This document shows positions 1 through 14,193 of a stretch of 64,000 nt of DNA, piece by piece (within the stretch, counting starts at the first letter, position 1; the number at the start of each line of letters is the position of its first letter). The DNA is taken from the NCBI RefSeq assembly GCF_003945595.2, contig NW_024104416.1, forward strand, positions 1,796,602 to 1,860,601. Reading direction: 5' to 3'. Position numbers and translations under genes: made by a program. The notes beneath the pieces are model-generated. The model was given only the letters and a program-made list of their open reading frames with translations. It made no database searches and was not told where the DNA came from. This DNA comes from Pipra filicauda. Lineage: Eukaryota > Chordata > Aves > Passeriformes > Pipridae.

Positions 1-3000
1 AGCTGAGCCGTCTCTTTGTGTTTTCCCAGTGACCACCATCAGGGCTGGGATTCAGAAGGGAAGCTGATATTCACACCTGCTGAGCACCATCAGTCTCACA
101 GACATCAGTGCAAATGCAATACTGAGCCCTGGGAATGCTGGCAACAAATACTTCTGGCTGATTTATTTGACATTTAATTTCCAAATATTGACATTATTGT
201 CCTTTTATCAATTTATCTTGAAGACAAATCTCCTTTATTCCATCCCAAGGAATGGGGGGACTGCTTTACCTGTGTCACACTCATCCAGCTCAGTTATGGC
301 ATTTCACAGCTCCCCACGTCCCCACTGCACTTACCAAGGTGTCTTGAGTTCATGGAGTCTGTCAACAAGCTCCACATTTAATTGAAATGTATGAAAAGCA
401 AATCTTGTGATTTCAAGACTGTAAGTTCTGCTGATGCTGCTCAGTGTTTCATTTGCCTGACTCCCAACGAGGACAACAAGTTGATAAAGGACACGCTGTG
501 AATGGCAAGACCTTCACTGCTGCCTCCTGGTGACATTCAGACAGGAGAGAGATTCCAACAGTTAAGGTTAAAAGAAAGGGGACTTTGATTAACAGTCAAG
601 TAATGCATCGAAATTCCAAATTATGCAGGAGTCTGTTCAGGCTACAATTGGTCTTATTTGTTTTTAATTTGAGATTCAATGTCAATGCGAGATTTTAACT
701 CTCTGGTTACAGCTCTTTATGCATATAACTCTCTAATGTAATTGTGATATAATCCTCAATTTTATTAAGATCCAAGTTAGAAAATATCAATAGGTTATTC
801 AGAATATTACCTTCACTGGCAGTGTGAGTATGATGGCCTGGGAGCAGCTTTTCTGAGAAAGTATCTATTTGCCTCTGCTATCACCTTCAGTATTGAAAGG
901 TGATGCAAACAGTGATATTGAACCCTCACCAAGGCTGCTGAGCCAGAACACTTGATCTGTACAGCCAAAAAGTTGGGTTCATGCTGAAGCATCAGGCTCT
1001 GAACTGCAGTGGCTGAAAGCTGGGATTTTCCTTCTCTGTGGGAGTGGGGAACTGGCAGAGAGGGCACAGAGGGCAGCTGGGGAAGGAACTTCTAAAGCCA
1101 TCCCAGCAGGCTGTGTTAGAGCCTGAGTGCACAGCCATCAGCTCTGCAGTGCCCACCATTGTAGCACCCAATGCTTTGTGGGCTGTGCTTCTGTGACAAT
1201 GACAAGAAATCCACACTAATTTTCATTTTCCTGCTCTCAAAAGCACAGTGACAAATGGCTGGTAAAGGGTTTTCTGAAAAGGACTGTTCACATCTTTCCT
1301 TATGAAAATTGAAATCGTGACAGGCTCTGTTGGACATGGTGCTTTGTTGCAGTTCAGCCACCCTGGCCCAAAAGCTGCAAACAGTGCTAGCTTGAGCTGT
1401 TAAATGCCAAAATCTTCTTCTTTATTCAGTGGCTTCCTTGTCTGCAAAATCCACTGACACAGACATTCTAGGACATGGTACTGGGAGAGCTGCTTCTCTC
1501 ACATTCAATTTTGATCCCAAACAAACAGCTTGAGATTTCACGTTGGATAATTGGGCTTTACCTGCATTTTAAACAAAAATCCTTCTCCTTTCATAAACTG
1601 CTTGAGTTGGGAGACATGCAGAGCTTTTGCTGAAAGAAATGCATTAATCCTTTTAAGTTTGATAAAAGGTTCTTTTATACCATACTGTAGAGCTTCCTGC
1701 TGTGGGACCACATTTGTGTAGAATCTCCATTTGTGGGGAAAGAAAGACTCAGACTCCTTCTAATGGTTGGAAGGAAAGACTGATAGGGGAAAATGTCACT
1801 CACCTGGACTGAAAATTGAACGAAATTCAGGGGGGGTTTGTTGCATTAATTGGTGTTAATGGACATGGTCTGTCCCTTTTCTTTTTATTCCCCCAGTGTG
1901 TCCCCAGGAACTGTAGGTGATCACCCTTTCTTTGAGGCTAGTGGTGTAGCAGGCCCAAAATGGATCCCTCTCCAAAGATATGGAAGCCCTTGTTCTACTG
2001 CTGTGTCTGCTGCAGAGGCAAGTCCTGTGTCTGACAACCACAGTGTGAGGCACTGCAATAACCTGCTGCCAAGCAAGCAAAGCAAAATGCCTGGTTTCTT
2101 TTTCTCAAACCCCAACTGGCCTGGATTTATTTTGGTATCTCTGATATTTTGTTATTATGACCAAACCTTTGCTGGGCATTGCTGGGCAGCATGATATTCA
2201 ATAATCTCGACTTACTGTACCCCACACATCAATAGTGACCACTGTCAAGCCATTCAGAATACTACTGTTCATTGATCAGGTATTATTAGCACTTTATTTT
2301 CCTGTCTCTTTTTGTTTAGGACATTCCACTTTTACCAACCAGTGGAGTAAAATATTTTGACCTTCAGACAAGGCACTATGTGTAGAGCAGCTACAGTAAA
2401 ACATGGTACAGATCTTCTAGGCATAGTTCTCCCTGGAAACCTTTGTACTGTGTATTGAGCTTGTATCTGAATGTAAATTCACCCCAATTAAGCCCCATTC
2501 CAAAAAACAATGTAAGCAAAACTTTTACAGGTAAGTTCACACTTTATGATATGAATTGATGGAGCAGAAACAACAAGCTCATTGTTGTAACACTAGCAGG
2601 AAAGGAGATCCCTTTGCTTCTGTGTTGTAGAACATTAGGACATGCATAAAAATGCTGAGGAAAAGGTCAAACAGTGAAATGTTGGGAAACCACCCTGGCC
2701 ACAAGGTTCACTCCATCCAACAGAAGCTGAACCTAAGCAGGTGTCTGCTCTACCTTGTACAGAGCTACTTCAGGCTCTTCTCCATCCTCCTGCTGGCTGA
2801 CAAAAGGTGCCCATCCATCTGCTTTCATGATGTTCATTCTGGGCTGTCACAGTTCTGTGCTACCTCATAAACCAAGTACATCCAATTCTGTCACCTTTTC
2901 TGCTGCTTATAGCTAATACAAGGTACCAAAAAATCCATTCTAAACTGCATCCTGAGCCAGGGCATCACCTCTGGAGGTTTGGCTTTCAAATACATCTTGC

Positions 3001-6000
3001 TCTCCATGTGTGTTCCTGTGCCATCAGTGCTGTAAAACCTGTCTAACACACACAGAATGTACACCTCCTGTAACTCAGTTTGGCCAAAACAAGACCTGGT
3101 CTGACAAATCCTCTAGACTGAAGCTTAGAGCTGAAGAGAAAGTCAGTGGGTTTTTTTATAAAGATACTGGATGTATTGTATAACTATGGTATAATTTACA
3201 CATTCTCCCTAGATAATTAAATGGGTCCATAGCATTGTTTATGCAAAATGAAGAACCCCAACTTCATTAGAAAACAGACAAATAACAAGACACTTATTTA
3301 TACATTGGGGGATGGCTGACACAATAATTAAATCAAAAAATTCTGAGGATTGAAAAGGATTTTTTCTCTGCATTTGGGGAACAGTCTCTTTCTCAGAATA
3401 CCCCAGGTCAGCTGCCTACCAGGTACCACAAGTGTTTTGAAATCTGTTCCTTCTGCTGAAATCTATGAAAACATTATCTTGTAATACAGAAAAATTCATT
3501 TTTTTTCTCATGTGGATGTTAATAAGTTCATGTGAGCTACTTCCTGTTGGGAAGTAGTATGAAGTAGTATGTTAAAAAAAAAAAAAAAAAAGAAGAAGAA
3601 AAAGTGACTGTTAAGTGTAGGAAGAAGGCAGGAGAAGCACTAATGACAGGTGGTGTCATAGCCTGTGATGACAGTGATGACAGTGTCCAAGAATTTACAG
3701 TTTTAAAGACCCCTGCAGGTAGATCTTTCAAAAGCTGCATTTTGGACATCTCCAGATCTCCTTGGATGATCTGTGAGTGTACAAAAGGTGTCCTTCCATT
3801 CATAAGGTGAAACTGCAGGCAGATATTTCTGAGCTGTCTCGTACATTAAGAACAAATGAAGCAGGAATATTCATAGGGATAAACACCTCCAAGTCATCAG
3901 AACTCCCAGGGATCCACCCACCACAGTCAGGGCCTTTTGCAATTCTGAGAAATGTCCTTTCCTTAGAGATATTAATCATGCTGACTTATGTTTTTGGAGT
4001 GTTAAATTCAGCCTGCCTTAACAGCACAAATAAATTCAGTCCTTGAAGGTGATGCTAACAGACTGATGGCCTTATCGTTTAGATTGCAGCCTTCTGGCTG
4101 GAGCTGCTTTGGACCTTTTCCCTTTATAGGTTTTCAGCTGAAAATGTGACTTTGGCAAAATAAAATTAAAAAATATGCATGAAAAAGTCCATTTTGTCAA
4201 AATGTGATCCGTGAGGGGACCTGAATGAATTTCAAAAGCAATAAGCTGGCTTGGGATGTAAAGGGGTTTTTAATTATTAAAACTTTGTGGGATATACATT
4301 TTTGCACCATTCATTGAACTGTGGGTGTAATTTATTTAATAGGCACACATTTTACCGGGCAACTTATGGTACCAGAAAAGGATTTCAAGCCTCAGCCAAG
4401 TGGAAAATCTATCCCAAGGTATCTGTGTTGCCTAGTAAAACTAGGAGATTTAAACAGTCAAGATACAAGCTGACTGTGAAAGCACCTACCACTAATGTAA
4501 AGCTATGCAGTTCTTAAATGATGCTGACAACCCTCACAAACCTTTAAATAGCCATTTACAAGCTGGCAGATCTAAATTTCAGGAAAACAAAGTAATCACT
4601 CAAGGAATTCTTTGCAAATTAAAACAGTTCCTTCTTGTTGCTTTGTGTTTTGGAGCTTCACAAACAATAATACAGCGTCAGAAGCCATTTGTCTTTTGTA
4701 TTTTCCTGCAAAGGTAAATACTCTGTCAATAATGAAAAGAAATTGTTGGTAGATAACGCTGAGCACAAACAAGAACTGTATGTTTTACAGCTGATTCAAG
4801 AAATAAATATTTGTGTGTATCTTATTTTTATGTAAAATAAGTAAAGAAGTTACTTGTTCTTCTGTCACTTCTGGCCCACTTTTGCTGTCTGAATGACACC
4901 TTTGGGGGCTTGTGTTTGTGTAAAAGCCTAGTTCAAGGTCAGGATACCATGTGAGATATTAGGTGTGCTCACAAAGGACCCAGGGTTTGTGCTGCCTCTC
5001 ACAAAGGATGGCACACAGAGAGCCTCTTCAAAATGGAAAGAGGAGAGTCACAACTGAAAATACCCCTGAAGATGCTTATGCAGCCTGGCATTTGTGGCAA
5101 TTATGAAAATAAAGCCAGATTCTGATGCTCATCTGCAACGAAAGGAATGCTTACAAGCACTGTAATTCATGAGAGGAATTTGAAGTTTGGAGAACAGCAC
5201 AACACAGCATGAACTGAGATTGCAGAGGGGGAGCAAAACACAAGTCTAACAAACCCAGGAGCTCTTCAGATGTTCGCCTGGCAAAGAGGCTGAGCCCTGG
5301 CATGAAGAACATCGTGGCACCTGCCTGTGCCTGAGAGGAGAACCCGTCCCCACATGAAGTTTGAGTGCTTCTTGGACCTCACCAGTGACATTTCCTTGGC
5401 AAAGCCATGGATTTATATCACTAGTCTCAGTGCTGGAATATTGCTGTTAACACCCAAACAACCTGATGGTGTCTTCCTCCAGGCCAGGATTTCACTCCTG
5501 ACACAATGAAGTGAAACTATTAGTCAAATACTACACAAATGTTTGAGTATTTGAATATTTTTATAATATTTCTGCGAAGAACAGACATTGTTCTGCTTAC
5601 CTACATACTTTCCTACTGAGGTAAAAGAGCAAATTTCTCTTTGGGAACAGAAAGAACCCAGAGCTGTGAGATGCTGATGACAGAGCCCTCTGTGTAGATA
5701 TGATTCACTGCAAATAAAGCTGGCAATGTGGTCTCAGTGTGGCATGGCAGGACTGACAGAACCTGGAGCAATATTACTTTCCTGAACTTCAAGACAACTC
5801 TTTCAGTGCTACCAGAGCCAATATCCACTTGCGCTGTGGAAGCAAAGACCCTCCAGAAATTAATCAAATCTGTGGTGCTCACACAGCCCCCTGAAGCCAA
5901 ATGGCAAATGGCCAGGCAGGGGCTGTGACCAAAGGGTTCTCTCTTGGTATCAGTCTTGCCTTGAAGACCTATTTCCACTTCTTCCTTTCCATAGCTGCTC

Positions 6001-6082
6001 CCTGGTGATAAGGTCATAGCATAACAGATTAGCAGAAAACAAGTCCTCAATATTTATTTTATTTAATTTTTTAAAGCATGTC
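1..6082. other. Non-coding DNA, no gene recognised
   Basis: Open frames here are short, overlap on both strands and match no protein family I know. The longest is 5613-6050 on the minus strand, 145 codons. The only low-complexity features are an A18 run at 3574-3591 preceded by a short tandem duplication. The base composition is moderately AT-rich with few CpG dinucleotides, typical of avian intergenic or intronic DNA. Confidence 0.75.
3551..3603 (+). repeat. Tandem duplication followed by A18 run
   Basis: A 10-bp unit (GAAGTAGTAT) occurs twice in direct tandem at 3551-3570, followed three bases later by 18 consecutive A at 3574-3591 and then a GAA-rich tail. No polyadenylation signal stands close upstream, so this looks like slippage-born simple sequence rather than the tail of a retrocopy. 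Confidence 0.8.
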
Positions 6083-6216
6083 AGAGCTCAAGGAGCACTT
6101 GGACAACAGTCTCAGGCACATGGTGGGACTGTTGGGGTGTCCTGTTCCAGGCCAGGAGTTGGATTCAATGATCCTTGTGGGTCCCTTCCAACTCTGGACA
6201 TTCTATGACTCTATGA
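6083..6216 (+). mobile_element. CR1 LINE fragment, 3' UTR end
   Basis: This is the extreme 3' end of a CR1 non-LTR retrotransposon in plus orientation. It runs from the AGAGCTCAAGGAGC segment, through the CCAGGAGTTGGATTCAATGA and GGGTCCCTTCCAACTC blocks, to a terminal ATTCTATGACTCTATGA. That duplicated octamer tail is the CR1 hallmark and replaces the poly(A) of other LINEs. It is 5'-truncated like most CR1 copies and holds no ORF2 sequence. The same subfamily end recurs on the minus strand at 28919-29022. Confidence 0.93.
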
Positions 6217-9200
6217 AAACAACATCACTTTCTGTGAATAACTGGTTACATCCTTGGTTATGCATATTACTACAGTCACTGTTAAACCTGCAAAGTTAAA
6301 ACTCAAATGTACCCTCACGAATATTTTCTAAGGTTCCATTAAAAAATCCACACTCTTTTTTGCATCCTGAAATTTCTCTATTCAGTACCAAAATCTGAAC
6401 CTGGTTATAATTGGTATTTTTCAAACAACCCAAATCTAAAGACAGACACGTCTGTCTGATGAAGACAGATATCTTGGCATATCCAAGATCTTCACTGAAG
6501 AGAAGATTGTTCCAGGCACTGTAGAACGTGGAAAAAATAAATGCAGCTGATCCATATATGTGTTGGCCTGGTCTGGTTGTAGGAAGAAAGCTATCTGTGT
6601 GAAATATTAAACTGGGATCAACTGTGCTGGAACACTGTCTGCCAGGGTTAAAATTACTGGAATAATAAGCAGGAAGTGAAAGGAAAGTATTATATCAGTT
6701 AATGTATACTGAGAATATTTAAGGGTCTCTGAAACCAATACCTTTCAGGAGCCAGCTCTTGTAATGGTTAAAAGCAAATGATCTGGGCTGCAACATCTGT
6801 CTGCAAATAATCAGTGAATAAAGTGAAATGTGTGTTATCTGTCTAGAAGCTGCATTTTGTGGAGCCTCACAAATGATGAGCATCCAGTTGTTTCTTGCAA
6901 AGAGAGAGATGTGTGTGCATAGATGCTGGTTAGCACTGCAATTCACTGACACCTGGCTTAAGCTGGGCTTTAAAGTACAAGACAAAAAGCCAGACATATG
7001 GTATAATTTGGTGACTTTCTCTGAACTAATGTTTCAGAACAATGGGTATTCCATTCTTCTACTAAGAAAAGGTCCAAGTATTCTGGGGGCTGTGTTATTC
7101 TCAAACACAGAGTGTGGCTGGGCACCCTCCTGGTTTAACTGCACCAGCTGGGAACAGGAATGTCACAATGACTCCCATTTTACCTTTCTCTTTTGCATTC
7201 CTGGCTGTGCTCAAAGGAGATTTTGTCAAAAAGCTCACCTTGCCAGGAAGATGAAAAGCAGAGAGCAGGAAGTAAGGGAGGCATTTTATGGCGTGGCCTT
7301 CAGCCCTTTATTTTTGAAAGGATTCTTCCTGCAATTTATGTCAGTTTGAGTTAGAAGTATGTGTTAGTTCTGCCCTTGAGATGTGGTGCAAGTACTGATG
7401 ACAGTAAATATTCATCTCTGGCAAACATTTCACTGAAATGAGGGGCTGACAATTTATTAAAACTAATTTCCAATGTCACATCCAAATCTCTTCCCATCCA
7501 TTCAGCAAAGTTTGTAGTAGTTTAAGATAAGTAGCAATACACAAACCCTTTTAGTATTATTGCTCTTTTCACTGTGGGGACACTGTAATGAAACAAATGG
7601 ATTTTTAAAGATGTGCATTACAAAGAGTACAGCAGTATTGGTGGGATAGCCTGAAAGGAGGGACAGGTTATTAAATTAATAATACCAACTAATTGCATCA
7701 GCTGCTCTCTCTTGAATACCTTCCTAATGTGGTACAAAGTTTAGCAATGGGACTCAGGGCAACGTTCTCTGCTCATCTCACATTTAGTGTGTCTGTACAG
7801 CAGATGTTGCTGAAGGTACAGAGCTCATTTATCTTAGAGCTGGGATCCCTGGGCCTGACCTAAGGAGCAACACAGAGCTCAGGACAGGAAAACCACTCAA
7901 GTCCTTCCCTAAATCCTCACACGGGTCTCCCAATGCCCACCAAAGTCCCTACTGCCACTGCTAAACTGTGATTGACCCCCAGACTCTGCAGCTTAAACCC
8001 ATCCTCTCAGGTATGTATATATTATGATACAGTACATTTCACTCTACATTATGATGCAGGAATGACTGTCAAACATTAGAGAAACTACATGCTTGTAAGG
8101 TTTTTTCAGTGGAAATCATGTACTGGAAAGAAATTTGTTTTATTTCTGCCAGTAGTTAAAAATCTGTCATCAGTTTGGAAGGGACATAAATACGCTTCTG
8201 AGAGAATATAGTTCTCCAGGTGATGCCAAAAGAACCATTTTAAACCTTTTTTGATAAAGACACTTGCAGAAACCCATGTAGATGATAGCAACAGCGTTGA
8301 TAAGCTGGCATGAGAATTGTTTTTCTTGTGTGGTGTCATATTGCATTTTTATATTTATGGGGATAGTTTGACATGATCCATTTGGCCATCTTCATTAACA
8401 GCCTAGAATGGCAACGGGAAAATGAAACACTGCAAATGTGTGATGAAAGATAAAGCAGTAGGTAACTTCTGATAAGCATATTATGGTTCATCCATCTTGG
8501 GCAAACCTGAGTTTATGAACTTTCCTTCAGCAGCAGGGGCATAAGTGCTCTGACTAATAATAACAGAAGTTGAGTCCAATTGCTCCCTCCACAGAAGAGC
8601 TATAACTCAAAATTATCAGAACCAGTGAACCTGCTTCCCATTGCACTCATTTTCAGAAGTACTTTTTGAAAAGCCACATCCTAAACCTGAACATTATCAT
8701 CTTCAGCCACTAATCTCCATTTCAAAAGCTCCTACCTGAACAGCACAGGATCATCAATGTAATTATTGTACATATATTTCTATTGACACTCTCCAGGTTT
8801 TTTTTCAGCGAGTGGATTTAAGCTAAGTGTATATTGTCAAGGTTGTTACCTCTTAGGCTACTGAGAGATGTGTAATGGTTCTTCTCAAAGAACAAAAGAA
8901 CAATCTCCTTGGTCTCTTGTCCTTCTAAAGGGACACATATACCTAGATAACATTTTTTTAAAGTGGATTTTCTTGCTGGAGATATAATTAACATGTCGCT
9001 GAACTGTCCTTGGTGTGTCCCTTGAACTTGCAATGCATCACATGAGATAAACTCAGAGTGTCACCTGAATGATTGTGAGGCTGTATTGGGTGACATTTTA
9101 AATTGAGAAAGCTGGATATGTGCGGCTGATTTTTTTTTTTCCTTTGGAAGAAGAAACAAAAATCAATTTGCAGGCAGCAAATATTTTCCTTCATAGTGAG

Positions 9201-12200
9201 GATACCTCTGGCCTTAATTTGGGCAGCTGGCCAGACAGCAGCTACAAGCTGCGATTTATAGCTGCACTTTAATTTCCTTGAGTAGCATGCACACAGATTA
9301 TCCTGTATGAGCACAGACCCTGTTCCTGTGGGGAACTATGGTGCAGTTAATTGGGCATGGCATTTGGAGGCAGGAGAGCTGCTCCTGGTTCTGATTCTGA
9401 GACTGTCACTTCAGGAAAGGCACTTTTTGTTTGAGTGTCTGAACTACAGGCACTAATATCAGTGTGCCTTACCTATAAATGAGCAATTAAAAAGTATCAA
9501 CATCAAATAACTGTGGCCAGCAATTTCAGTGTAGATGTATCATTCCCTGAATATAGCTAATTATTATCCCAGTGTCAGACTTTGTCTCTTCCCTTTTTTA
9601 CTTTCACTGGCTTTGTCATTTTCTGGTTGTATTTGGATGTTCTGACTCAGCTTCTGTTAAACTCAATTTTCAAGTGGATCTGTACAGGAAATCTAGGAAC
9701 ATTTTGAAGACATTCTGGTCCTGGAGAGCTGGGCCAGATGCATCTTTTGCCAGGGTAGATCACAGTGCAGGATTAGGGCCATACTTTGTGCTGCACACCT
9801 AAAGCACTGGAAAATGATGCTCCCTCAAACAGTGAAACACTTGTGGGACAAAAAAAGGCTCGGGGGTAGGACAGAGGGGTGTTTATTGTCTGCTTAACTG
9901 CAGAGATTAATGTGTTCAAATACTGCTAGTCTTCTTATGGTAAGGTAAAAACAAAAGGCATTATTAGAATGGAAATAAATATTCAGTGGGATTTTTTCTT
10001 AGAAGAAAGAATGTAATTAACAATTACATTAACAATTTTGATGCCAGAATAAAGGACAAAGTGTAAACTGAAGATAGGAGAAAAATTCTATCCCCCTTGT
10101 GGCTTATGTTCTATGAAGATTTTTTTTGTTTAAGTCCTATTTCATTTTCCTCTGTGTCTTATGGACAAGATTCTATTATAGGTCAAAGCCAGTGAATAGT
10201 GTTTACAGCTTGAGAAACAAGAAAATCAAACACATCATAATTTTTAGAGTCTTTCAGTGGCATTTCTCATTTGGCTGTTGGTTCCTCATGCATTCACCCT
10301 TGTTGTGAGCTTAGTCTTTGTGTTGGGAAGGACTCATTTGCCTCGAGGTGCTTTGTGCCCTTTTATTACCCTGGATTTCTCTACAGCAACAAACCTCTTG
10401 GCCACACTATGAACACTGTCCTTTAAATAAACTGCAACTTGGACAGGTATGAGCATGTTTGCTTTATCTTTTTTTTGTGCTGTAAACCAAGAGCATCTCA
10501 AAATACCATCTTTGCAAAGCTATTCCAAATCTGAATGGCTGTTCTGGCAATGTTTCACCGCTTGTTGTGTATCAGTTACCTCCTGGATACTGCTGAAGAA
10601 TCCAATAAAAAGCAGTTTTGCAAGATGGTTCTCAGCATCTCTGCTGGTGTTTGCCTAGAGACCATCAAAACTGGCTGATGTAGCTCTCCTGCCTTGATGC
10701 TGTTCCAAAACATGTGCTTTACTGAAGATGGTAAACATTTTCCTCAAAACAACATGCAACAAGTTTGATTTTTTTCTCATAGCAATTTATGTCTGCAATG
10801 TGCTCACCTTTTGTATAAGATAAATTATTTCCCATGGGTAAAACAAGACTAAATAGTCATCAAGATTTGCTTTTCAAAGTATTTTTTTCACTGAGTTCAT
10901 ATTTATTGTCTTAAAATTTCACTGGGAGGAATACATGGAAATACTTTCCAACGAAATTCAGCACTAAGGATGCCTTTTAAGCACAAAAGGTCTGATTTGG
11001 TGTCAGTGGTTTACAGAGGGAAAATGGACTATCTGTTATCTCTTTGCCAGGATAAAAACTGTGCTTTGAGAGCTCTAATGAATGTGGAACATAAGCAATA
11101 GTATTGGAATAACAATAGGGAAATTTCAGGGAAGAAAGAAAAATGGTTTTATGAGGATCTCAGGGGAAAACTTCAGAAATGTTCATAACAACTCTCAGTA
11201 CAAACCCCTGTACTCAGTTGTTGTTATAATTCCAAATTTTTAAGTTATATGGTGAGATCCCATTAACTCAGTGAGGGTTTCAGACAGGGTTTATTGGGGA
11301 AAATGGGAGAAGAGCACTGGTGTGGGAGAGCTGCCACATAAGTTGCATTTTTTTGCCTCCACTCTGAGTGGTGAGGCCACAATGTGTTCCAGTGCCAGAA
11401 ATAACACAGCTGTGACAGAGGTGAATTTATCTCGGTCACAAAATGTTCTTTGCAGAGATTTAGCCTGTCCTCGCATGATTTAAACCTTCCCTGACCTGTG
11501 CACTGCAAAATTACATACATACACAATACTTTCTGTTGCTTTAAAATCTGCCTTGCCAGGAACTGCAATCCAGTATTTTCCTTGTAATTGTTATATTTTT
11601 CTAAACTTATATACATTGCGGAAAATTGAGTGAAACTGGAATAAACGGCTTTGTCAACTCCACAATCCTTAAGTAAGTTTAATGCTCACCACTACCATTG
11701 GTATTCAATATCACTAGATATTTTACCTTGCATAATCACTGATGGACATTGATTTTGTCTTTGCTCTTCACAGCACAGCAAAATTAATGTGAAAGTCAGA
11801 GTTAAATGAGTCCCAGTGCTGTCCTCCTCTCTGCTGAGAGTACCTTTCAGGCACTGGAGAACTGGCAACCAGCTCCAACCTGCAGTATCTTGTATTGCAA
11901 CAATTAATGGATATGAACAGTCCTCACCGGGGGGATTCAGGTTACCTTTGAATCAACTTTAGAGGTTAGACTCCTGCAGCAGACAATGAGGTTAAATGTA
12001 TGGCACTTTATGAGCTGAATAATTCCCTTCTTTAAATTAAATTAAAAACTTTAGTTCTTTCATCTTCCTTTCTGAAAATTATTCTGAGGCACTTGCAAAA
12101 GTGTTAGCAATGAGAAGTTAAATTATTATATAGTGCAGGGTTAGAAAAATATTATAGACTTAATAGTCTGTTTTTCTAATATGAATGAAAGGGTTGGCAA

Positions 12201-13224
12201 AGCAATACTTGCTCCTCTATTTTTTCCCCTCAGCCTAGAACAGCTTTACAGGCTTCATTTAGGTCATAATCACATCACACAGCACAAACCCTGTGGTGAC
12301 TGTGAGGCCAAGACTGGGCATGTGGGTACTGCAGACAAATCCATCAGGAAAAACACCCAGCGTCTAACTGGGGACAACGTCTGGTTACCAGCTTTGGAGC
12401 CAAAGTCATGGTATGCTGTGGGACAAACTTCTGCTTTGCTTCTCTGCTCTAGTGGTGGATGGACTGGGGTTCTATCAACTGCAGGAGGTGTCCTGAGAAC
12501 AAACCAAAATGCCTCTGGGGAACCAGAGAGCAGCAATCCTTGTAGGACTCTCTACAGCTGCTTCGTAGAGAGCACCAGTGGGGGAGGAATGGGGTAAAAG
12601 CAGAAGACTGGCCAGGAGGACTGTAAATTGTTCATTGTAGCAACTCCTGACGAGCCTTGTGAACAGGAGCCAGTGATCCTCTGGCATGGACCAGTTTAGG
12701 GTGCCTCTGTCTCCACTTGTGTGCCTCTGCCCAGGGGTTGCTTCAGGGATCCCCCAGTTTGCAAGAAATAACTCTACCCTTTGTGTTCTAGCTGTGATTT
12801 ATGGTTGCCCCTGTTACCTGCCAGTGTCAACTCTCACAACATGGTACCAGATGCTATCTAATATTCAGGGGTAGGTACAGAGGGGTCCATACGTGCAAAG
12901 CAGCCATTGATGTCTACACAGACTCTGTAGGACATGGTGAAAAGGGTAGACAGGGTGCTTAGGACTGATTCTCAGTATTGCCAGCTACAAGAGGTCAAAA
13001 ATTATAAATCAACTCTCCAGAGACTGAGAGATTTAGAAGGAAGAAAGGCAGAATGGTCAGATTTTGAGGCTCTTCTCTGTCAGCACATCAAAATATGTGA
13101 TAATTTCAACCCAAACAATTGATTTTTAGGCCATTCAGAAATGGGTTTCAGAGAGAGCCAAGCTTTCTGGCTTAACAGTCCACATGGCAAATCCTGCACT
13201 GGAAAGTAAAGTTACCTCGACCTC
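6217..13224. other. Non-coding DNA, no gene recognised
   Basis: No exon or RNA gene is supported. The longest frame is 6828-7349 (+), 173 codons from ATG, with a cysteine- and phenylalanine-rich product without recognisable motifs; a frame this long is not surprising by chance in 64 kb. Two small hairpins are present, at 10010-10030 and 12141-12179. The part from 12200 to 12900 is somewhat more GC-rich but equally unrecognised. Confidence 0.7.
10010..10030. repeat. Short perfect inverted repeat
   Basis: The arms AATGTAATT and AATTACATT (9 bp each) are perfect reverse complements separated by AAC. The sequence is AT-rich and lacks a T run or other terminator context; it is most likely a chance or slippage-derived hairpin. 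Confidence 0.8.
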
Positions 13225-13752
13225 TGTGCTGGTTTGGGCTGAGATTTTCCTCCCAGTGGCTGGTGTGGGGCTGTGTTTTGGATCTGTGCTGAACACAGGG
13301 TTGGTAATAGAGATATTTCTGTTATTGCTGAGCAGGGCTTGCACAGAGCCAAGGCCTTTTCTGCTTTCTGGAGTGCCGGGCTGGGGAGGAAGTTTGGGAT
13401 GCATGGGATGTTGGGAGGAGACACAGCTGGGACAGCTGATCCCAGCTGCCCAAAGGGATATTGCACACACTGTGACATCATGCTCAGTTTACAAAGTGGG
13501 GGAAGAATGAGGAATGGGGGGAATTTCTCCTGGAGGTGGCTGAACACCTGCCTGCCCATGGAAAGCAGGGAATTAAGTCCTTGTTTCACTTTACTTGCAT
13601 GTGTGGCTTTTCTTTCCCTATTAAACTCACTCAATCTCAACCCATGTGTTTTCCAGCTTTTACCCTTCTGATGCTCTTCCTGATCCCTCTGGTGGGGGAG
13701 TGAGAGTGTGGCTGCGTGGGGCTTGGCTGCTGGCTGGGGGTAAACCTCGACA
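13225..13752 (+). mobile_element. Solo LTR of an avian endogenous retrovirus (ERVL-like family)
   Basis: The segment begins TGTGCTGGTTTGGGCTGAGA and ends TAAACCTCGACA, giving the TG...CA termini of a retroviral LTR. Landmarks in order are the block around 13270-13345 with GTGTTTTGGATCTGTGCTGA and a GCAGGGCTTGCACAGAG segment, CAAAGGGATATT at 13451-13462, a CRE-like TGACATCA at 13473-13480, a decayed TATA position near 13485-13497, the GGCTGAACACCTGCCTGCCCATGG block, and ATTAAA at 13620-13625 as a polyadenylation-signal variant. I recognise this as an LTR family very common in birds; the precise family name is from memory and unverified. No gag/pol sequence or primer-binding site follows, so it is a recombination-derived solo LTR. 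No clear 5-bp target duplication survives (ACCTC before, ACCCA after). Confidence 0.85.
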
Positions 13753-14028
13753 ACCCAGGAAGAAAACAACAGAAATGAAAAAAGGAAAAACAGGGAAGAA
13801 AGGTTACAGGGTTTGGTGCTGCAGCTCTTGCAGCAGGTCGTCTTTGATTCTGCTTTTTCTCGCTTCATGGTGCTCAGGGGGTTTCTTTGCTACTATCAAA
13901 GGACCAGTCCTTACACAAAAGCAGTGGCTCAGGATGGAGCAGGGACTCTGGCAAGGACTTTCATCCAGCACAGGAGGCAGCCTTAGTCCTGAGAAGGAAA
14001 CCTCTTTTGCAGAAAAATTCAGTTCTAT

Positions 14029-14106
14029 GAAAGAAAGAAAGAAAAGAAAGAAAAGAAAGAAAAGAAAGAAAAGAAATAAAAGAAAGAAAAGAAAGAAAAG
14101 AAAGAA

Positions 14107-14193
<87 letters not shown>

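Noticed and set aside
5613..6050. 145-codon minus frame with a hydrophobic start resembling a signal peptide
   Set aside because: The hydrophobic start is weak and the remainder matches no secreted family; a frame of this length is expected by chance on two strands of 64 kb.
12181..12597. 138-codon plus frame in a GC-richer patch
   Set aside because: No domain, overlapping minus frames of similar length, and no splice or repeat context supporting a gene.
13212..13868. 218-codon minus-strand frame
   Set aside because: Almost entirely antisense to the solo LTR. No retroviral or host domain is present.
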